A stretch of 64,000 bases of DNA from Topomyia yanbarensis (GCF_030247195.1 NC_080672.1:392105037-392169036), one strand, 5' to 3'; positions 1 through 12,028 are shown, counted from the stretch's first letter. Notes: generated by a model not told the origin, from the letters alone. Numbers and translations: made by a program.

Positions 1-3000
1 GTCCACATAATGGTTTTCAACTATGCCCTCCACGGCGCGAGGATATTGTTCCCGAAACTCTTCAGCGTTTTTGTTTTTCACGAATTGCGCTGATGCGGGT
101 GAGCACGTTGATCCAAACGTCGCCACATCCATCAAGAAGATCTCCGGACGGTGTGAAGGATCCGAACGCCAGAGGAATCGCTGAGAATGGCGATCTTCTT
201 TGCGTATGGAGATTTGATGGAACATCTCTTTGATGTCTGCGGTAACTCCAACTTTGAACTGGCGGAAACGTAACAGGACCGCTGGTAACGAAGTCAGTTG
301 ATCGGGACCTTTCAGAAGCGCCGTATTGAGAGAAATTCCACCGACCTTTGCCGCTGCATCCCAAATTATTCGCACTTTGTCTGGCTTCCGAGGATTCGTC
401 ACCAGTCCTAGTGGCAGATACCAGACTCGTTTCAGGTCCGCATTGAGTAGTTCCTCCTTTGAAGCGAGATGGGCGTAGCCTTTTGTTTGGTATGCAGTCA
501 ACTGCTCCTGAACGATCTCCTTAAGCTTCGGTTCTCGTGACAGTTTCTTCTCCAGGCATTCCAGTCGGCTTATAGCCATATTGTAGCTATCAGGGAACTC
601 AATATGGTCATACTTCCATAGCAGCCCCGTTTCGAAGCGTTTGCCAATACGAGTTGTCGTTTGTTCCAGGATACGATGGGCACGCTTCTCTTCTTCTGAC
701 ACAAGCACGGTCACCGCCTTAGCCGCGACATCCTCTAGCGCGAAATAATCTCTCACTGTGTTATGCAGCTCTTGAGTTACAGTGCAACCGCATGAATGAC
801 AGTTCACTGTATGTGTTGTTCCCTCACCCGTCTTTCCGCCGTAGACGCACCAGCCCAATCTGGTTTTGACAGCAACGGGTTCGTAACGTAGGCCTTCTTT
901 AGTTCGTAGTGGAACAATCAGATTTAAGTTATTTACTCCTATCAACAGTCTGGGTGTTGCATCTTCATAGCTGGCAATCGGAAGTCCTTGGAGATGACGA
1001 TACTGGTTGACCAAGCGTTCAAATGATACTGTTTGTTTTGGAAGAGACAACTCCTTCACTGTACGTGCATCTTCTACCTCGTACTCCTTATTTCCGTTCA
1101 CCGCCGAGATCGTCAGAGAAATTTGTTTTGATGCTGATTCCATCCTCGTCACGTTTCCGGTCCACATCAGACACAAAGGCTTCGTAATCCCGTTGGCGCC
1201 GAGCTCGTTTGCTAGTTTATCTTCGACAAGCGTCAGTGACGATCCTTCGTCGAGAAAAGCGAACGTGTTAATGGTAGCTTTACTCCCGCGTAACACCACA
1301 GGCACAATACGAAACAGGATGACTTGTTCGAGTACTCTATGCGTGAAGTTTCCCGCTGAATGTTGGAGTTGGCCGTTCAAGACTTGATTGTTTCGTGCTG
1401 CGTGCAGTAGAGGATGATGACGATACTCGCAACCCTGGATGCCACACGAGCCCTTGCTGCGACAGCTACGTTTCCCGTGGGCATTCAAGCAGTTTCGGCA
1501 AAGTCCGTTCGTATTCACGTACCTCCAACGTTCTTCCATAGGCAGCGCTTTGAACATTCCACAATCCTGAATACGATGACCAGGTTTTCTACACGAATAG
1601 CACAACCTATCCGGAACAACGGCGGCTACTGGATTAGCAGCGTGTGTGTTAATCGATCCTCTAGTTCTTTGATTCGTTTTCTCCGGCGGCTTGTTCACTT
1701 TTGTCATTGTCACTCTACCCACAGAAGTCATCACACTGGACATGAAACTGGCGAAAGTTTTCAAATTGACTTCTCGGCAGTTTTTCAGATGTGCACCCCA
1801 TTCCATTTTAACGTGAGCGGGAAGCTTCCCGACAAGCTCCGTCAACAAGGACGGATTCGATAAATGTTCACGTTGACCGGCAGCTTCCAAGTGGTCGCAA
1901 AGAGTTCGTACCACCATACCAAAATCGATAAGGGATTCCAATTTTTCGGATTTCGGTGCAGCGACAGAACGAACCTTTTCAAGAAGTGCGTCGATTAAAA
2001 GCTCAGGCCTACCAAAGAGAAAATGCAGGTCCTCCAACACGTGGGGAACACACTCAGGTAGAACCAAACGACTCTGGACAGCTTCGTATGCAGCACCTTT
2101 CAAGCAGCGTTGTAAACGTGTTAAATTTTCGGCACTCGAATATCCACAAGCAAGCGTAGTTGTCATAAAGCTGCTTATGAATACGGGCCAGTCGGTTGGG
2201 TTGCCCGAAAAGGGGGGTAATTCTTTCGTCATCACCTGTCGGGCTGCTAACTGCGAGGGGGTTGGAACAAATGTAGACATATTCAAAAGCCCTTGAGGAA
2301 CTGGGACTGTTCCAAACGAAGGGTTCGGTTGTACCTGCTCTATACACACATTCCTCGTTAGATTCTTTGGGAATACAGCATCACTCTTTTGGTTCATTAG
2401 TAATGCCGAGGGAATTTGAATGTTCCCGAACTGCTCGGTTAATTGAGCAATATTATCCTCGCAACACAGTTGGGCTTTCACTTTATTTTTACTATGTGGT
2501 GGCTTACCTGGTACTACGGGGGGTAAAGGGTTACCTGCGGGGTTGTGGGTAACGCTTACTACGGCTTGCTCAACGTTGGTTCCCTTGGGGATTGCACCGG
2601 TATCCACCAGTTGGATTTGCTTATAATTACCGGCACCTGGAACGGAGTAGCCGTATTGGCCAGCTGGATTTACTGCTGACAATGACGTACGCTGAAGTAC
2701 GTTTGGTAACGAAGGATGCCTCAGCGGACTCTGGACTTGTCCTACCTGTGGCATCACTGTCCTACCGGGGTAGCAACTGTCTTTCGTGTTCCCCTCGAAC
2801 TGGGATGTTTGCTGCGGCATTGACAGCGAGGCTGTTTCTAGATTGGTTGAGAATCTAACGGCACCTGCTGCTTGTTCAGCGCATTCTTCCATCCACTGAC
2901 GCACCTGGTCGATACTCTGCCGCTTGCTTATCCGGCTGCGGTCCGTGTGTTCTTCCTCACATTCCAGTTGGGCCTTTCTAAGTTGGAACATTTGTGACAG

Positions 3001-3321
3001 ATGTCGTTTTTCCGCTTCCAACATTTGTTTTTCCAAGGCTCGTTTCGCTTCAAGCTCCTCTAGTTGTAGCGCTAATCGAGCGGCTCGAGTGGCTGACGAT
3101 ACCGTACGGATGCTTACGTTATCTGGGGTGCATTTACGACACGACCACGGACGGCCTTCAACCGACTCCGATACACCAGCGCACGACATATGCCACCACG
3201 CGTCGCATTTGTCACACTGCACAAAATTATCCGCACTATCCGGACGGTCGCAATTCGCACAGCTCGAAGCAACGCCTCCGGTTGGCGTCTGTGGGGTCTC
3301 GTTATTACCACTTGTTGCCAT
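1..3321 (-). CDS. BEL/Pao LTR retrotransposon Gag-Pol (3' part outside window)
   Basis: One open minus-strand frame runs from an ATG at 3321 off the left edge, about 1,107 codons. In order: a PHD-type zinc finger near residues 20-65 (starts CANCD, then CDKCDAWWHMSC); a charged coiled coil; a Gag region; zinc knuckles near residue 574 (CYSCRKPGHRIQDC); a retroviral-type aspartic protease with the BEL-style D-E-G-S-S active site at about residue 691; and reverse transcriptase from about residue 970 (KVRIIWDAAAK, then MFHQI and QRFLWR). The last three residues in the window are Y-V-D, the start of the YVDD catalytic motif. A PHD finger in Gag is known from insect BEL elements. No stop or frameshift interrupts the frame, so the copy looks young; integrase and the 3' LTR cannot be judged. 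Confidence 0.93.
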   Translation of the reverse strand, partial: MATSGNNETPQTPTGGVASSCANCDRPDSADNFVQCDKCDAWWHMSCAGVSESVEGRPWSCRKCTPDNVSIRTVSSATRAARLALQLEELEAKRALEKQMLEAEKRHLSQMFQLRKAQLECEEEHTDRSRISKRQSIDQVRQWMEECAEQAAGAVRFSTNLETASLSMPQQTSQFEGNTKDSCYPGRTVMPQVGQVQSPLRHPSLPNVLQRTSLSAVNPAGQYGYSVPGAGNYKQIQLVDTGAIPKGTNVEQAVVSVTHNPAGNPLPPVVPGKPPHSKNKVKAQLCCEDNIAQLTEQFGNIQIPSALLMNQKSDAVFPKNLTRNVCIEQVQPNPSFGTVPVPQGLLNMSTFVPTPSQLAARQVMTKELPPFSGNPTDWPVFISSFMTTTLACGYSSAENLTRLQRCLKGAAYEAVQSRLVLPECVPHVLEDLHFLFGRPELLIDALLEKVRSVAAPKSEKLESLIDFGMVVRTLCDHLEAAGQREHLSNPSLLTELVGKLPAHVKMEWGAHLKNCREVNLKTFASFMSSVMTSVGRVTMTKVNKPPEKTNQRTRGSINTHAANPVAAVVPDRLCYSCRKPGHRIQDCGMFKALPMEERWRYVNTNGLCRNCLNAHGKRSCRSKGSCGIQGCEYRHHPLLHAARNNQVLNGQLQHSAGNFTHRVLEQVILFRIVPVVLRGSKATINTFAFLDEGSSLTLVEDKLANELGANGITKPLCLMWTGNVTRMESASKQISLTISAVNGNKEYEVEDARTVKELSLPKQTVSFERLVNQYRHLQGLPIASYEDATPRLLIGVNNLNLIVPLRTKEGLRYEPVAVKTRLGWCVYGGKTGEGTTHTVNCHSCGCTVTQELHNTVRDYFALEDVAAKAVTVLVSEEEKRAHRILEQTTTRIGKRFETGLLWKYDHIEFPDSYNMAISRLECLEKKLSREPKLKEIVQEQLTAYQTKGYAHLASKEELLNADLKRVWYLPLGLVTNPRKPDKVRIIWDAAAKVGGISLNTALLKGPDQLTSLPAVLLRFRQFKVGVTADIKEMFHQISIRKEDRHSQRFLWRSDPSHRPEIFLMDVATFGSTCSPASAQFVKNKNAEEFREQYPRAVEGIVENHYVD

Positions 3322-3970
3322 ATTATCGATCCGTTGGACGATTTATCTAAAAGTTTTGTTCCGGAGAACAAGAAGACGGGGCGCGTGAAGATCCGAAATC
3401 TGTTTAGCAGATCGCAAACAACAAATCACAATTTGTGATTTCGATTCAGCTTTTAGCTGCAATTATATTTGTTTAGATAAAAGTAATGCAGTTATACAAT
3501 AAAGACTTACATAAATCGGTATTCGTTCAATTGCATACGCTATCTCCCGCTTTTAGTGCAAACTAACTCTATCGTACGCGAATCTAGGTTAGGATAAATT
3601 TCCAATTAGCTTATATTTTAATTATTGCAATTGAATCAAATTTACTTACAGTAGTGTTTCGCAGTAGTTCTAAGATAGGTTAAGTTTTACACTAGATATT
3701 AAGTTTTAACTAGTTAATAAGTTTTACACTAGCCAATAAATTTTAGGGTTTAGGTTTAGAAATAGAAATTCTTCCGCACGCTGTTCATCTTTTCCTTTTT
3801 CTGATTCTGACACTTCTTCCTCTCTACACTCTAAATCTTTCCTCTCTCTAAATGTGTAAATCCTACTCGTGTATGTCCGTGCTCCCAGTTCCGACCATGT
3901 CCGTACTGCCAGTTCCAACAATGTACGTGCTGCCAGTTCCAACATTGTCCGTGCTGCCAGTTCCAACAAT
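3322..3970 (-). repeat. Probable 5' LTR and leader of the BEL element, with four 24-bp tandem repeats
   Basis: This non-coding stretch lies immediately upstream of the Gag ATG. Its outer end (3875-3970) holds four head-to-tail 24-bp units, each containing CCAGTTCC. Read on the minus strand it would begin TGTTGGAACTGG at 3968, a plausible LTR start (TG). A 19-bp palindrome lies at 3424-3442. I could not place the inner LTR end or the primer-binding site, and the second LTR is outside the window, so the limits are inferred. Confidence 0.5.
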
Positions 3971-4487
3971 ATGATTATTATTAATTGAGTGAAATCAATT
4001 TAAAATTTTGTGATAAAATATAATCTTTAGCGACATGATCATATTGCCCCTTAAGATTGCTGATATTGCCCCACGAGGTTTTACCAAGCCAAAAATCGAT
4101 CATTACAATGATTATTTTAAAAGATTTTGAATTTTCTTCAGAAGTTTAATAACTGCATATGAAGAATATGTTGTATTCTACCAATAGAGAGAAATTTGAG
4201 ATTATTTTTATATTTTGCTGCAGATATATTTGCCTTCAACCTTAGGGTGCTCATATTGCCTCACTTTCCCCTACGGTCTATTCAGTCTAGGACAGGACTC
4301 GCGGATACAAAAAAAACTTAACGTCAAAAATATGTGAGGCAGAAAGAGAACAATCAATTTTACTGCTCAGCATAAAACTGTTACAGTAAATTTACATTAA
4401 ATTTTAAGGACTCGAAGCGGCGCAAAGCCGCTGACTGAGGATTCGCCGAACGAGGTCTTGATTAACCCTTCGCCGGAATTGCAAGCA
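3971..4487. other. AT-rich intergenic stretch, no gene seen
   Basis: AT-rich sequence with a recurring short motif ATATTGCC (about 4048, 4067 and 4252). No coding region is supported. From about 4410 it becomes similar to the inner part of the M elements (CGGCGCAAAGCCGCTGA), so the edge of a degenerate M relative probably starts here. Confidence 0.5.
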
Positions 4488-4750
4488 AACCTGTGATCCT
4501 CTCGTTTGCCCGGTTTACTAAAAAATAGAGGCTATAGCTAGCTGAAAGCCGACTGAGCGGCAGTAAAGTCGGGCAGTGTACCAGAAATCGATGTGGCGTA
4601 GCCACATTAGTGAACCGAACACTGACTGTGGTTACGCCACATCGCTTTCTGGTGCACTGTCCGACTTCACTGCCACTCAGTCGTCTTTCAACTAGCTGTA
4701 GCCTCTATGTTTGAGTAAACCGGGCAAACGAGAGGATCACAGGATTACGT
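4488..4750. repeat. Foldback palindrome related to the M element core
   Basis: Two inverted arms of about 115 bp, beginning CCTGTGATCCTCTCGTTTGC and ending with its complement, surround a short loop near 4610-4635. The same sequence (CGGACTTAAACTAGGGATAG-like, GATGTGGCGTAGCCACATT) is found in M1 and M2 near 46 kb. This suggests either a deletion derivative of that family or an independent foldback element that M acquired. Confidence 0.75.
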
Positions 4751-5712
4751 ATAACTCCAGCGGCGGCTCGATCAGCACCTGCATAAACTTTAAAACACTT
4801 TCATTGTGTGCTATTAACCACTACTTATTTGTACAGTTTATTAAACTTTGGTTTATTTACGTTAACATACACCAATACAGAACACATTAAAAATGGACCT
4901 CTATCACTAAAGTCTCTAAACAAGACAATTACCCTTAAACAGAATAGTGTCGCAATTAGGATAAACCAAACTAAAATATTGTAATCTCTTTTGCTTGTAA
5001 TTGTAATTTATTAATTAATCGCACGGTAACCTGTTGGTTTGGTGTTGCTTATGTATAGAGCTGAGAGAACTTACTATTTACTGTTGTCACAATACACGCA
5101 GCATGCAAAATCAATGTGCAGTCTCCAGATAGATAGCTTTTCAGACTTGCCAAATCCAAATGTTGTGTGTTAAAATTGGGTCATTAAATGAGAAAAAAAA
5201 GTCGTTTTTTATTACTTACCTCGATAAAGCTGATTTTCGTGATTGCAACAATGTTTTTTTCCAACTCAGGAAACGTGAAAATAATATTAAAATTTAAAAT
5301 AAAGAAATATGTTGACAGTCTGGATTTGACACTATAGGAAGGATTTGACATATCGAATTTCACGACAAATGATGCCCTGTCAGAAAAAATTAGGGCATGT
5401 TTTCTCGGTTTTCCCAGAGGGTTATTGTTATTTGACATAAACACCATCCATTGCATATAGTTTTTCTTTCATTTTGGGTGTTGTCCTGATAGGAGATGTA
5501 AACAACCGCAGTTTTCCTATGTATGGTTGCCAAGTTTACATAAGATTTATTTTAAAAAACAAAAAAATCGTTTTTACGTATTACAACGAATTTTTTTTTG
5601 AAATAATGTTATATTATGTATATTGGACCTAAAATTTATCGAATGGAACGGAAAACTATATATAGCTTAATGACCCAATTAGGTACTCGTAATTCGGCTA
5701 CAAACTGCAAAA
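4751..5712. other. AT-rich intergenic stretch, nothing identified
   Basis: No coding region, RNA gene or bounded repeat could be supported. Short open frames here have no family features. The text is AT-rich with several poly-A and poly-T runs. Confidence 0.5.
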
Positions 5713-6630
5713 CCGGCTGGATGTTGTTGGCTCGAATCAAAACTTGTCAAAAGTAAACAAAGGTCATTCCGTAGCGTCAAACTGGCGCCCAGGTGGCGAA
5801 ATCGTTAGAGTTCAACGGGTTCAACCAAGACGGATATAGGTGTGCACATTTTTTTATGTGTGTGAGTGCGGTTGTCATTTTTCTTTGATGGAACCGAAAA
5901 AACAAAAGGATATGAAGAAGAAAAGCACAGACAGTTGACGTAGTGGGACCTTCTGTTACCATATGTTTTGTTTCGGATCGGTCATAGTTAAACGGTTTTT
6001 AGGTAAAAAGTGTCCATAAGTGTTCTAATCGATAGATCCGAAATGAAGCTTAGCTTTTTCTCACTCTTTCACTTCTTAACTTGCTTGACCTGATTCAAAG
6101 TCTGTACTAACAGGTTATCGTGCTCAATAAAATTACAAATCACAAATTACTTTTCATCGTGCGCTAAAGAATCAGAATGCTCGTTCGCATGTTGATGTTT
6201 ACTTCAAGCACCCCAGCCGCCAAGATGGAGAGAAAGGTGGGAACATTTGGCACTTTTGAGTGTATTAGTATTATACTTGCAAAATTAAGCATGGCAGCCG
6301 GGGCCCTTGAAGTAAACATGAACATCCGAATGAGCATCCTGATACTTTGGTGCACGATAAAAAGTGAGAAAAGCCCGAGCTTCACTTCGGATCTATCGAT
6401 TAGAACACTTATGGACACTTTTTACCTCGAAAAAAAACGATTAAATTAACTATGACCGAACCGAAACAAAACTTATGGCAACAGAAAGGCCCACTACGTC
6501 ATTTGTTTGTGCTTTTCTTCTTCATATCCTCTTGTTTATTCGACCTCATCTAAGAAAAATGACAACCGCACTCACACACAGAAAAAAATGTGCACACCTG
6601 TATCCGTCTTGCCCAGCCGCCATGCTTAAT
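5713..6630. repeat. Degenerate M-like end plus an inverted foldback element
   Basis: At 5716 the sequence GGCTGGATGTTGTTGG matches the terminus of M1/M2 (45875 and 47327). It is followed by a foldback element whose inverted ends (GACGGATATAGGTGTGCACA near 5828 and its complement near 6605) enclose a second palindrome at about 6165-6360. A related single-sided copy is at 57370-57690. Open frames read across these palindromes on both strands are structural artefacts, not genes. Confidence 0.7.
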
Positions 6631-7725
6631 TTTGCAAGTATAATACTAATACACTCAAAAGTGTCAAATGTTCCCTCCTTTCTCTCCATCTTGGGTATTC
6701 ATCGGGTTCGACAACAGAACGGAGCGATGCAAGGGGATTCTTAGGTAGACCGTCGAGATGAAAGAAAGTATCACCCGCGCGAGAAACAACACGCAGAAAA
6801 ATAATTTTTAATATCAAATAATATGAGGGCTGAAATAATAAATTTACCAAGTTGTTCTGTGTTCAATAAAAAATGCATGTTTATATAAATAAAACAATTG
6901 TTGAAATAACTGAAAAATTTATTGGATCAAACATGGAAAATAGTTGGACTAAAATTTTTTTTGTTGATTTTATCGTAACAACAATCGAAACAACAAAAAA
7001 CTTTGTTAAATCAATATGCTCGTTTTGTTGAATAAAACTAATAAAATATTTGGATCAATGCATGTCAAATGTTCAATACAAAAAACAATTTTGTTAAATC
7101 AAATATTTTTTATTGCTTTAAACATAACAAATATTTGAATCAACGCATAGCAAATATTGAAGCAAAACCAATTTTATTTTATATAAAATTTGCCAATTCT
7201 TTAATAGGAACCAAAGACCAACTGTCATGGTGGCAAGTTTAGAACAAACCATTACTCGCTGACAACAGATCACATCAATATAAATGAACTTCACAAAGTA
7301 AATATTGGCCGTTGACTTATCGGCCCTTCTTTAAAAACAGGCTACAAATGCATTAATTTTACGCAGTCAAATCATTCTGGAACCGGTTCGGAATCCTGAA
7401 GGGATTCAGTATGGCCCAGTCAAACCCATTCCGGAATCGGTTAGGAATTCTGAATGGATTCATTATGAGTTCCAGCTCAAAGGCAACAACAGATTCCGAC
7501 TCAATCGTTTGTTGCATTTTAACGGGAATCCATAATGCGTATGACGTACCTTTGGCCGTGCGCGTGGTTTATTCCAGATATGTGCTATAATGTGGAGTTT
7601 CAGAGTCTCGGCTTTTCCAAAAAGATTGCAGAAGGCGCACGAATATGATGTGTCTTCCTGTTGGACCAGAGATGGTAAAGTACAGGAAACTGCCCTATAC
7701 GCCTCGAACGGGTATTATTCGACAC
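6631..7725. repeat. AT-rich H-like repeat and eroded E-like MITE sequence
   Basis: An end resembling family H (ACACGCAGAAAAATAA) lies at about 6789. It is followed by about 400 bp of very AT-rich sequence rich in CAATAAA and AACAAA, which is the character of the complete H copy at 24240-24580. Around 7366-7520 there is eroded E/A-type foldback sequence (GGAACCGGTTCGGAATCCTG). No TSD could be recovered and no gene is seen. Confidence 0.5.
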
Positions 7726-8362
7726 AGATCTTTCATTAGGGCCTAAGTCGCAATGTGCTCAAATGGAGAAAAATCAGTTTCAATATTCGGCGATGCTTTT
7801 TTAAATGTAACTTTTATTGTAGGTATAAATTATTTTATAATCATGTTTTTTCTAAAGCATCATTGGTTAAACCTTATAACAATATAACAAAGAATTTGAT
7901 TCCTATGTGCTTTTAGTATTAAGAAACTAAAAAAATGCTTACGCCCAATTTGGATCCCAGTCGTGATTTCGCCCTTCAGCAACCACCATTTGCGAAAGGG
8001 CTAAACTGTGTACATAATTTTCAGAAGGGCGCGGTAAATGGGCTAAACTGACTCTGTCTTGCTGGGTAGGGTTGGGTAAATAGGCGAGCTTGACAGTATA
8101 CTTTTTAATAGGGCTTAGCAAATGGGCGCATAGAAACCCAATGTAAATGAAAGGGCGCGTGCATTTTTTCTTCAAATTTCATGAAAATATCGAAATATTC
8201 GAATGTTTATGTGCAACAACTATTGAGTAGACATGATCATAGTAGATATTGCTTATCATTGATATAATAGAACCGCCATTTAAAGAATAATTTTGTGAAT
8301 AATAACCGTACGCCCGGTTCTGTCAAAAAATGTAAGTTTAGCCTTTATATTCCATATTATGT
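7726..8362. repeat. Repeat J, uninterrupted copy
   Basis: The segment from CGACACAGATCTTTCATTAG to TTCTGTCAAAAAATGTAAG recurs in reverse complement at 26436-29650. There it is split by a 2.3-kb insertion, so this copy supplies the empty site for that insertion. The element class is unknown. Stretches with GGGCG and GGGCTAAA are frequent. No coding capacity was found. Confidence 0.75.
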
Positions 8363-8524
8363 ACGTACACACCACATGACACAAATACTACATCACAAGC
8401 TGGTGGAAAATAATAATCAAAGACGGCAAAAGTAAAGGGGATTGTTTTCAACCAGGAAACTGCAGAAGTGTTCGTGAGACCGACCGTCAAGAACTCAATA
8501 TGAGGGCTCACGAAGTATTGTATA

Positions 8525-8697
8525 AGCGGCCCTTACACGTTCAATATTTTTGTCAATACTAGAGAGTATTGACAAAAGTATTGCACGTGTAATGGAAAAA
8601 GTTGTATTGACGATGTGGATTTCAAACGGGACTGAAATATTGTAACAATATCGTCAATACTGGTATTGACAAAAATATTGAACATGTAAGGGCCGCT
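8525..8697. mobile_element. MITE K, copy 1
   Basis: A 173-bp palindromic element with ends AGCGGCCCTTACACGTTCAA and its complement, flanked by the 3-bp duplication ATA. The interior is made of TATTGAC/GTCAATA motifs. Further copies are at 9162, 9604 and 12072. Confidence 0.88.
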
Positions 8698-9161
8698 ATA
8701 AATAACCAAAAGTTTTAGCATAGCTGGGTTGCAATGGGTTAACTTAACTGTGCCAGTAAAGAACCTAATAGTAGCAATATCTTGAGCAATATTTTTTTTC
8801 GGGCAAAAATTCGACAAATGGAAAAAGTTTAAGACAACTTCAATCCTTAAAATTATCGAATAAAAGGTAATTGATTCACAAAAGTGAGCTGATGATCTCC
8901 TGCACTTTTTAAAAAGAACCACAGCTCACCAGCCCGCAGAAAAGTAACAAACACAGTACGCAACTGTCAACTCGAATAACAAAACATTTTCCTCTTCACG
9001 CTGCTTTGTTCTTCACTCAACCACGTGATAAATGAACAAAATCAAAGTCACGTTAATAAAAAATTAAAAATCGCTCAATCAGGTACAAACATCCAAAGCG
9101 AGCTGACAGAGCTTTCGCAAATGCGCTTCGAGCAAGAGACGGGTAACCCACTCCTAACATA
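8698..9161. other. Intergenic stretch between K copies
   Basis: No gene or bounded repeat recognised. Confidence 0.4.
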
Positions 9162-9585
9162 AGCGGGCCCTACACGAAACAATAATAAAAATATTGTCAA
9201 GACTGCTTCAATACGTCAATACCATTTGAATTCTACAGAATCAATATTTTCAAGATACCCTTACATGATCAATATATTGATCAATAATCGAGTTATTGAC
9301 AATATTCTAGAGAAAATTTTCAATAGGACGTAAGTAACATTGAAAGCCTCTCTTTGTTTACTTTCTCTTTCGTTAATTACGACGTCATTACAACACTGCG
9401 CTAATTTTCCAGTACATATCGAAAGCCGACGGTTTTTACTAGAATATTATGCAAAGAGTAGAGTAGTAAATGTTGAAATGGCCGAGTAATGAACAGAAGA
9501 GAAAGACCCCAAAGAGAATCTCTCATTGTTACTTACATCCTATTCTAAATTTTCTCTAGATATATCTGCACGTGTAGGGTCCGCT
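9162..9585. mobile_element. MITE K, copy 2 (longer variant)
   Basis: Ends AGCGGGCCCTACACG and its near-complement, again flanked by ATA on both sides. At about 424 bp it is longer than copy 1 and its interior is unique, as expected for a less deleted relative or a copy with an internal insertion. Confidence 0.8.
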
Positions 9586-9603
9586 ATAAACAGCAATCCC
9601 ATT

Positions 9604-12028
9604 AGCGGGCCTTGCACGTTCAATATTTATGTCAATACTAGACAGTATTGACTAACGTATTGTACGTGTAATGCAAAAAAGTCGTATTGACGATGTACGG
9701 TTGTACGTCATTTCGCGGAATACCATTTCCCGGTAAACCATATTCCGGAAAACCATATCCCAGAATGTACTATTTCCCGGAAAACCATTTCTCGGAATGT
9801 ACCATTTCCCAGAAAACCATTTCTCGGAATGTACCATTTCCCGGAAAAACCATTTCCCAGAATGTTCCATTTCCCGGAAAACCATTTCCCGGAAAATAAA
9901 TTAAACCACGTACCTTGCCACCACTCATTTTGATTACACTTGCTACGCAGCAAATGTCAAACAAACTACGAAATTCTCTACTTTAGAACATAAAAAGTAG
10001 TTTGGAAATATGTTTGGAATTTTATTGATTTTAAATGTAAGTTAGAATAACATATCAACAATGCAATTTTTATGGATTATGCATCTAAAAAATCTGCGGT
10101 TTTTCTTTCTTATACATGCATGCTTCCTTGTCGTTAAAATTTGACAGTTCATAAATTTCACAGTCGACCGACGAAAACGGGTGTTTCGAGGTCGACAGAT
10201 TAATTAAACGACCAAGATGGATTTCGTCGGTGGACAATTTTCGTCACCATATTAATCGCCAGATTTAATCTGTGTGAATCTGGTTCCAGTTTTAAACTAT
10301 CAACTAATCGATCGATTTAATTGGTTGAAATAGACCGATTTCAACAGATTTCGTCTGTCATTTTTAATCGGTTGTCGCGTCGGCTGACGTCCATGTTAAA
10401 CCCCCATAAGAGTTGGTGCAACAATCGACCGATAAATTGGTGGCATAGTCGGCCGATTGTGCCGACGCAAGCCGATTTAGTCGGTGGGAAAATCGGGAGG
10501 ATTTTCTATGGGGTTATAACTTTTTGAATTATAATTATTCTATGAGCTTATTCGCCTTCTTTTGGAGATGAGCAAATCATGAAAAATATTTTTGAATGTC
10601 TTCTTTAAAATTTGAGTGCTTTTTTGGAAATTAATAATTCATAACAATCTTCTTTGAGACCTTGCCTTTTTTAAGCATAATCTGTTTTCTGGTACTTTAT
10701 TGGTTTATGACCAAAGGAGTGACATTAACCTTCTTAGCCAAGTCACTCCCAACGATTTAATCCAACCCCCTCTAATCTGGAACGGTCGGTACGGTTGTCC
10801 TCGTTTCATCCGCATTCAAGTTTCAAAACGATTCGTTGGTTAAATTGTTCATTAAATGAATAATTCAATTGCCGGATAATATTGAACCATCTTCAAACCC
10901 AACTCTGCACAGTAGGCCTGGCCGTTTTAATATTTGCGACATATTATAATATGCTTCAAATATTAATGTAGACAAGAAAAACACTAAAGTATAACTGCAG
11001 TGTTTTTCAGGATGCTTTTCGATACTGGCTGTGTAGGGGTTAGAATAGAATAGAATAGAATTATGAGAGCTTGTTTTTATTAATATGATTAGAGAGCAAA
11101 GATAAGGTGTCAAGCGAACCAAACAAAAACTTGGAATGCAGAATAATGTCATCATGTTTTATTCCAGCACAGTCAATCAATATCTATAAAGCTTATCATA
11201 TCTTGATTGTAAATTTTATTTGTCGCGGAATAATGTGAAATAAAGAATAGAGGAAAAACGGTATGCGCTCATATTATATTGGGATGATAAGTTTTTATGT
11301 AAAAATGTCTGAGGAACGCGATGGTATTAAAATTTTCAAACTTAAAATATATGTATTGAGAGAAAAACTAACTTTTAATATTTAACTGAAAAAATCGCAT
11401 AGTTGGCAGCACTGCCGGCAAAAAATAATATTATTTCTAGACTCCTTGAACAATTTTCTTCAAAAGCCAACTTACGGTTTGATTCTAGAGTAAATAGAAC
11501 CGGAGATATGATCAAAAGAAAATCAATCGTTTTGGCAATTTGCCAAAACGGGGGGTGCTCCCATGACCCGAAGGGTGGTTCAATTGACACAAAAATTTGG
11601 GTTTTTATATATTGGCCCTAGACGAACAATTCCTTCAAATTTGGTTCAAATCCGTGAAAGTCGATTTCAAGTTTGCATCTTTTTTTGATAACTTCGCGTG
11701 GAATGACCCATATGTAAGTCAACATAGCTCTGGATTTGTTCTTAAAGTTCAAATTATATGTTTACTTTAGATTTCAATAGTATAAATAATTACCGAGAAA
11801 AAGTACATTCCGGGTAATGGTATTCCGGGAAATGGTACATTCCGGGAAATGATATTCTGGGAGATGGTAAATGGTTTTCCGGGAAATGATATTCCGGAAA
11901 ATGGTTTTCCGGGAAATGGTAAACCGGGAATCGACGTACAATCACGATGTACATTTCAAATGGGATTGACGTATTGAAGCATCGTCAATACTCGTATTGA
12001 CAAAAATATTGAACGTATAATGGCCACT
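9604..12028. mobile_element. MITE K, copy 3, split by element L
   Basis: The left K half (9604-9698) and right half (from 11944) join into one ordinary K element of about 180 bp once element L and one copy of its 9-bp duplication are removed. The right terminus has mutated (GGCCACT instead of GGCCGCT), and the flanking trinucleotides ATT and ATG match imperfectly, in line with an old insertion. Confidence 0.82.
9699..11943. mobile_element. Element L: Mutator-like, with tandem-repeat terminal arrays
   Basis: A 2,245-bp insertion in K with a perfect 9-bp duplication ACGATGTAC (9690-9698 and 11944-11952). The termini are G-G/A-TTGTACGTC inverted repeats. Just inside each end lies an array of a short repeat, TTCCCGGAAAACCA and variants: about 9715-9895 on the left, about 11810-11935 inverted on the right. 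A 9-bp TSD and G-starting ends fit Mutator-like elements. There is no transposase frame. A small palindromic segment at about 10395-10515 (CCCCCATAA...TATGGGG) looks like a further nested element. Confidence 0.82.

Noticed and set aside
5777..6744. Paired plus and minus frames with similar peptides (MSISVLIDRSEVKL type)
   Set aside because: They arise from the two arms of a foldback element; the same peptide appears again from the related arm at 57.5 kb.
9652..9964. Short frames rich in REM/GKW peptide repeats on both strands
   Set aside because: They are translations of the TTCCCGGAAAACCA terminal array of element L, in several frames at once.
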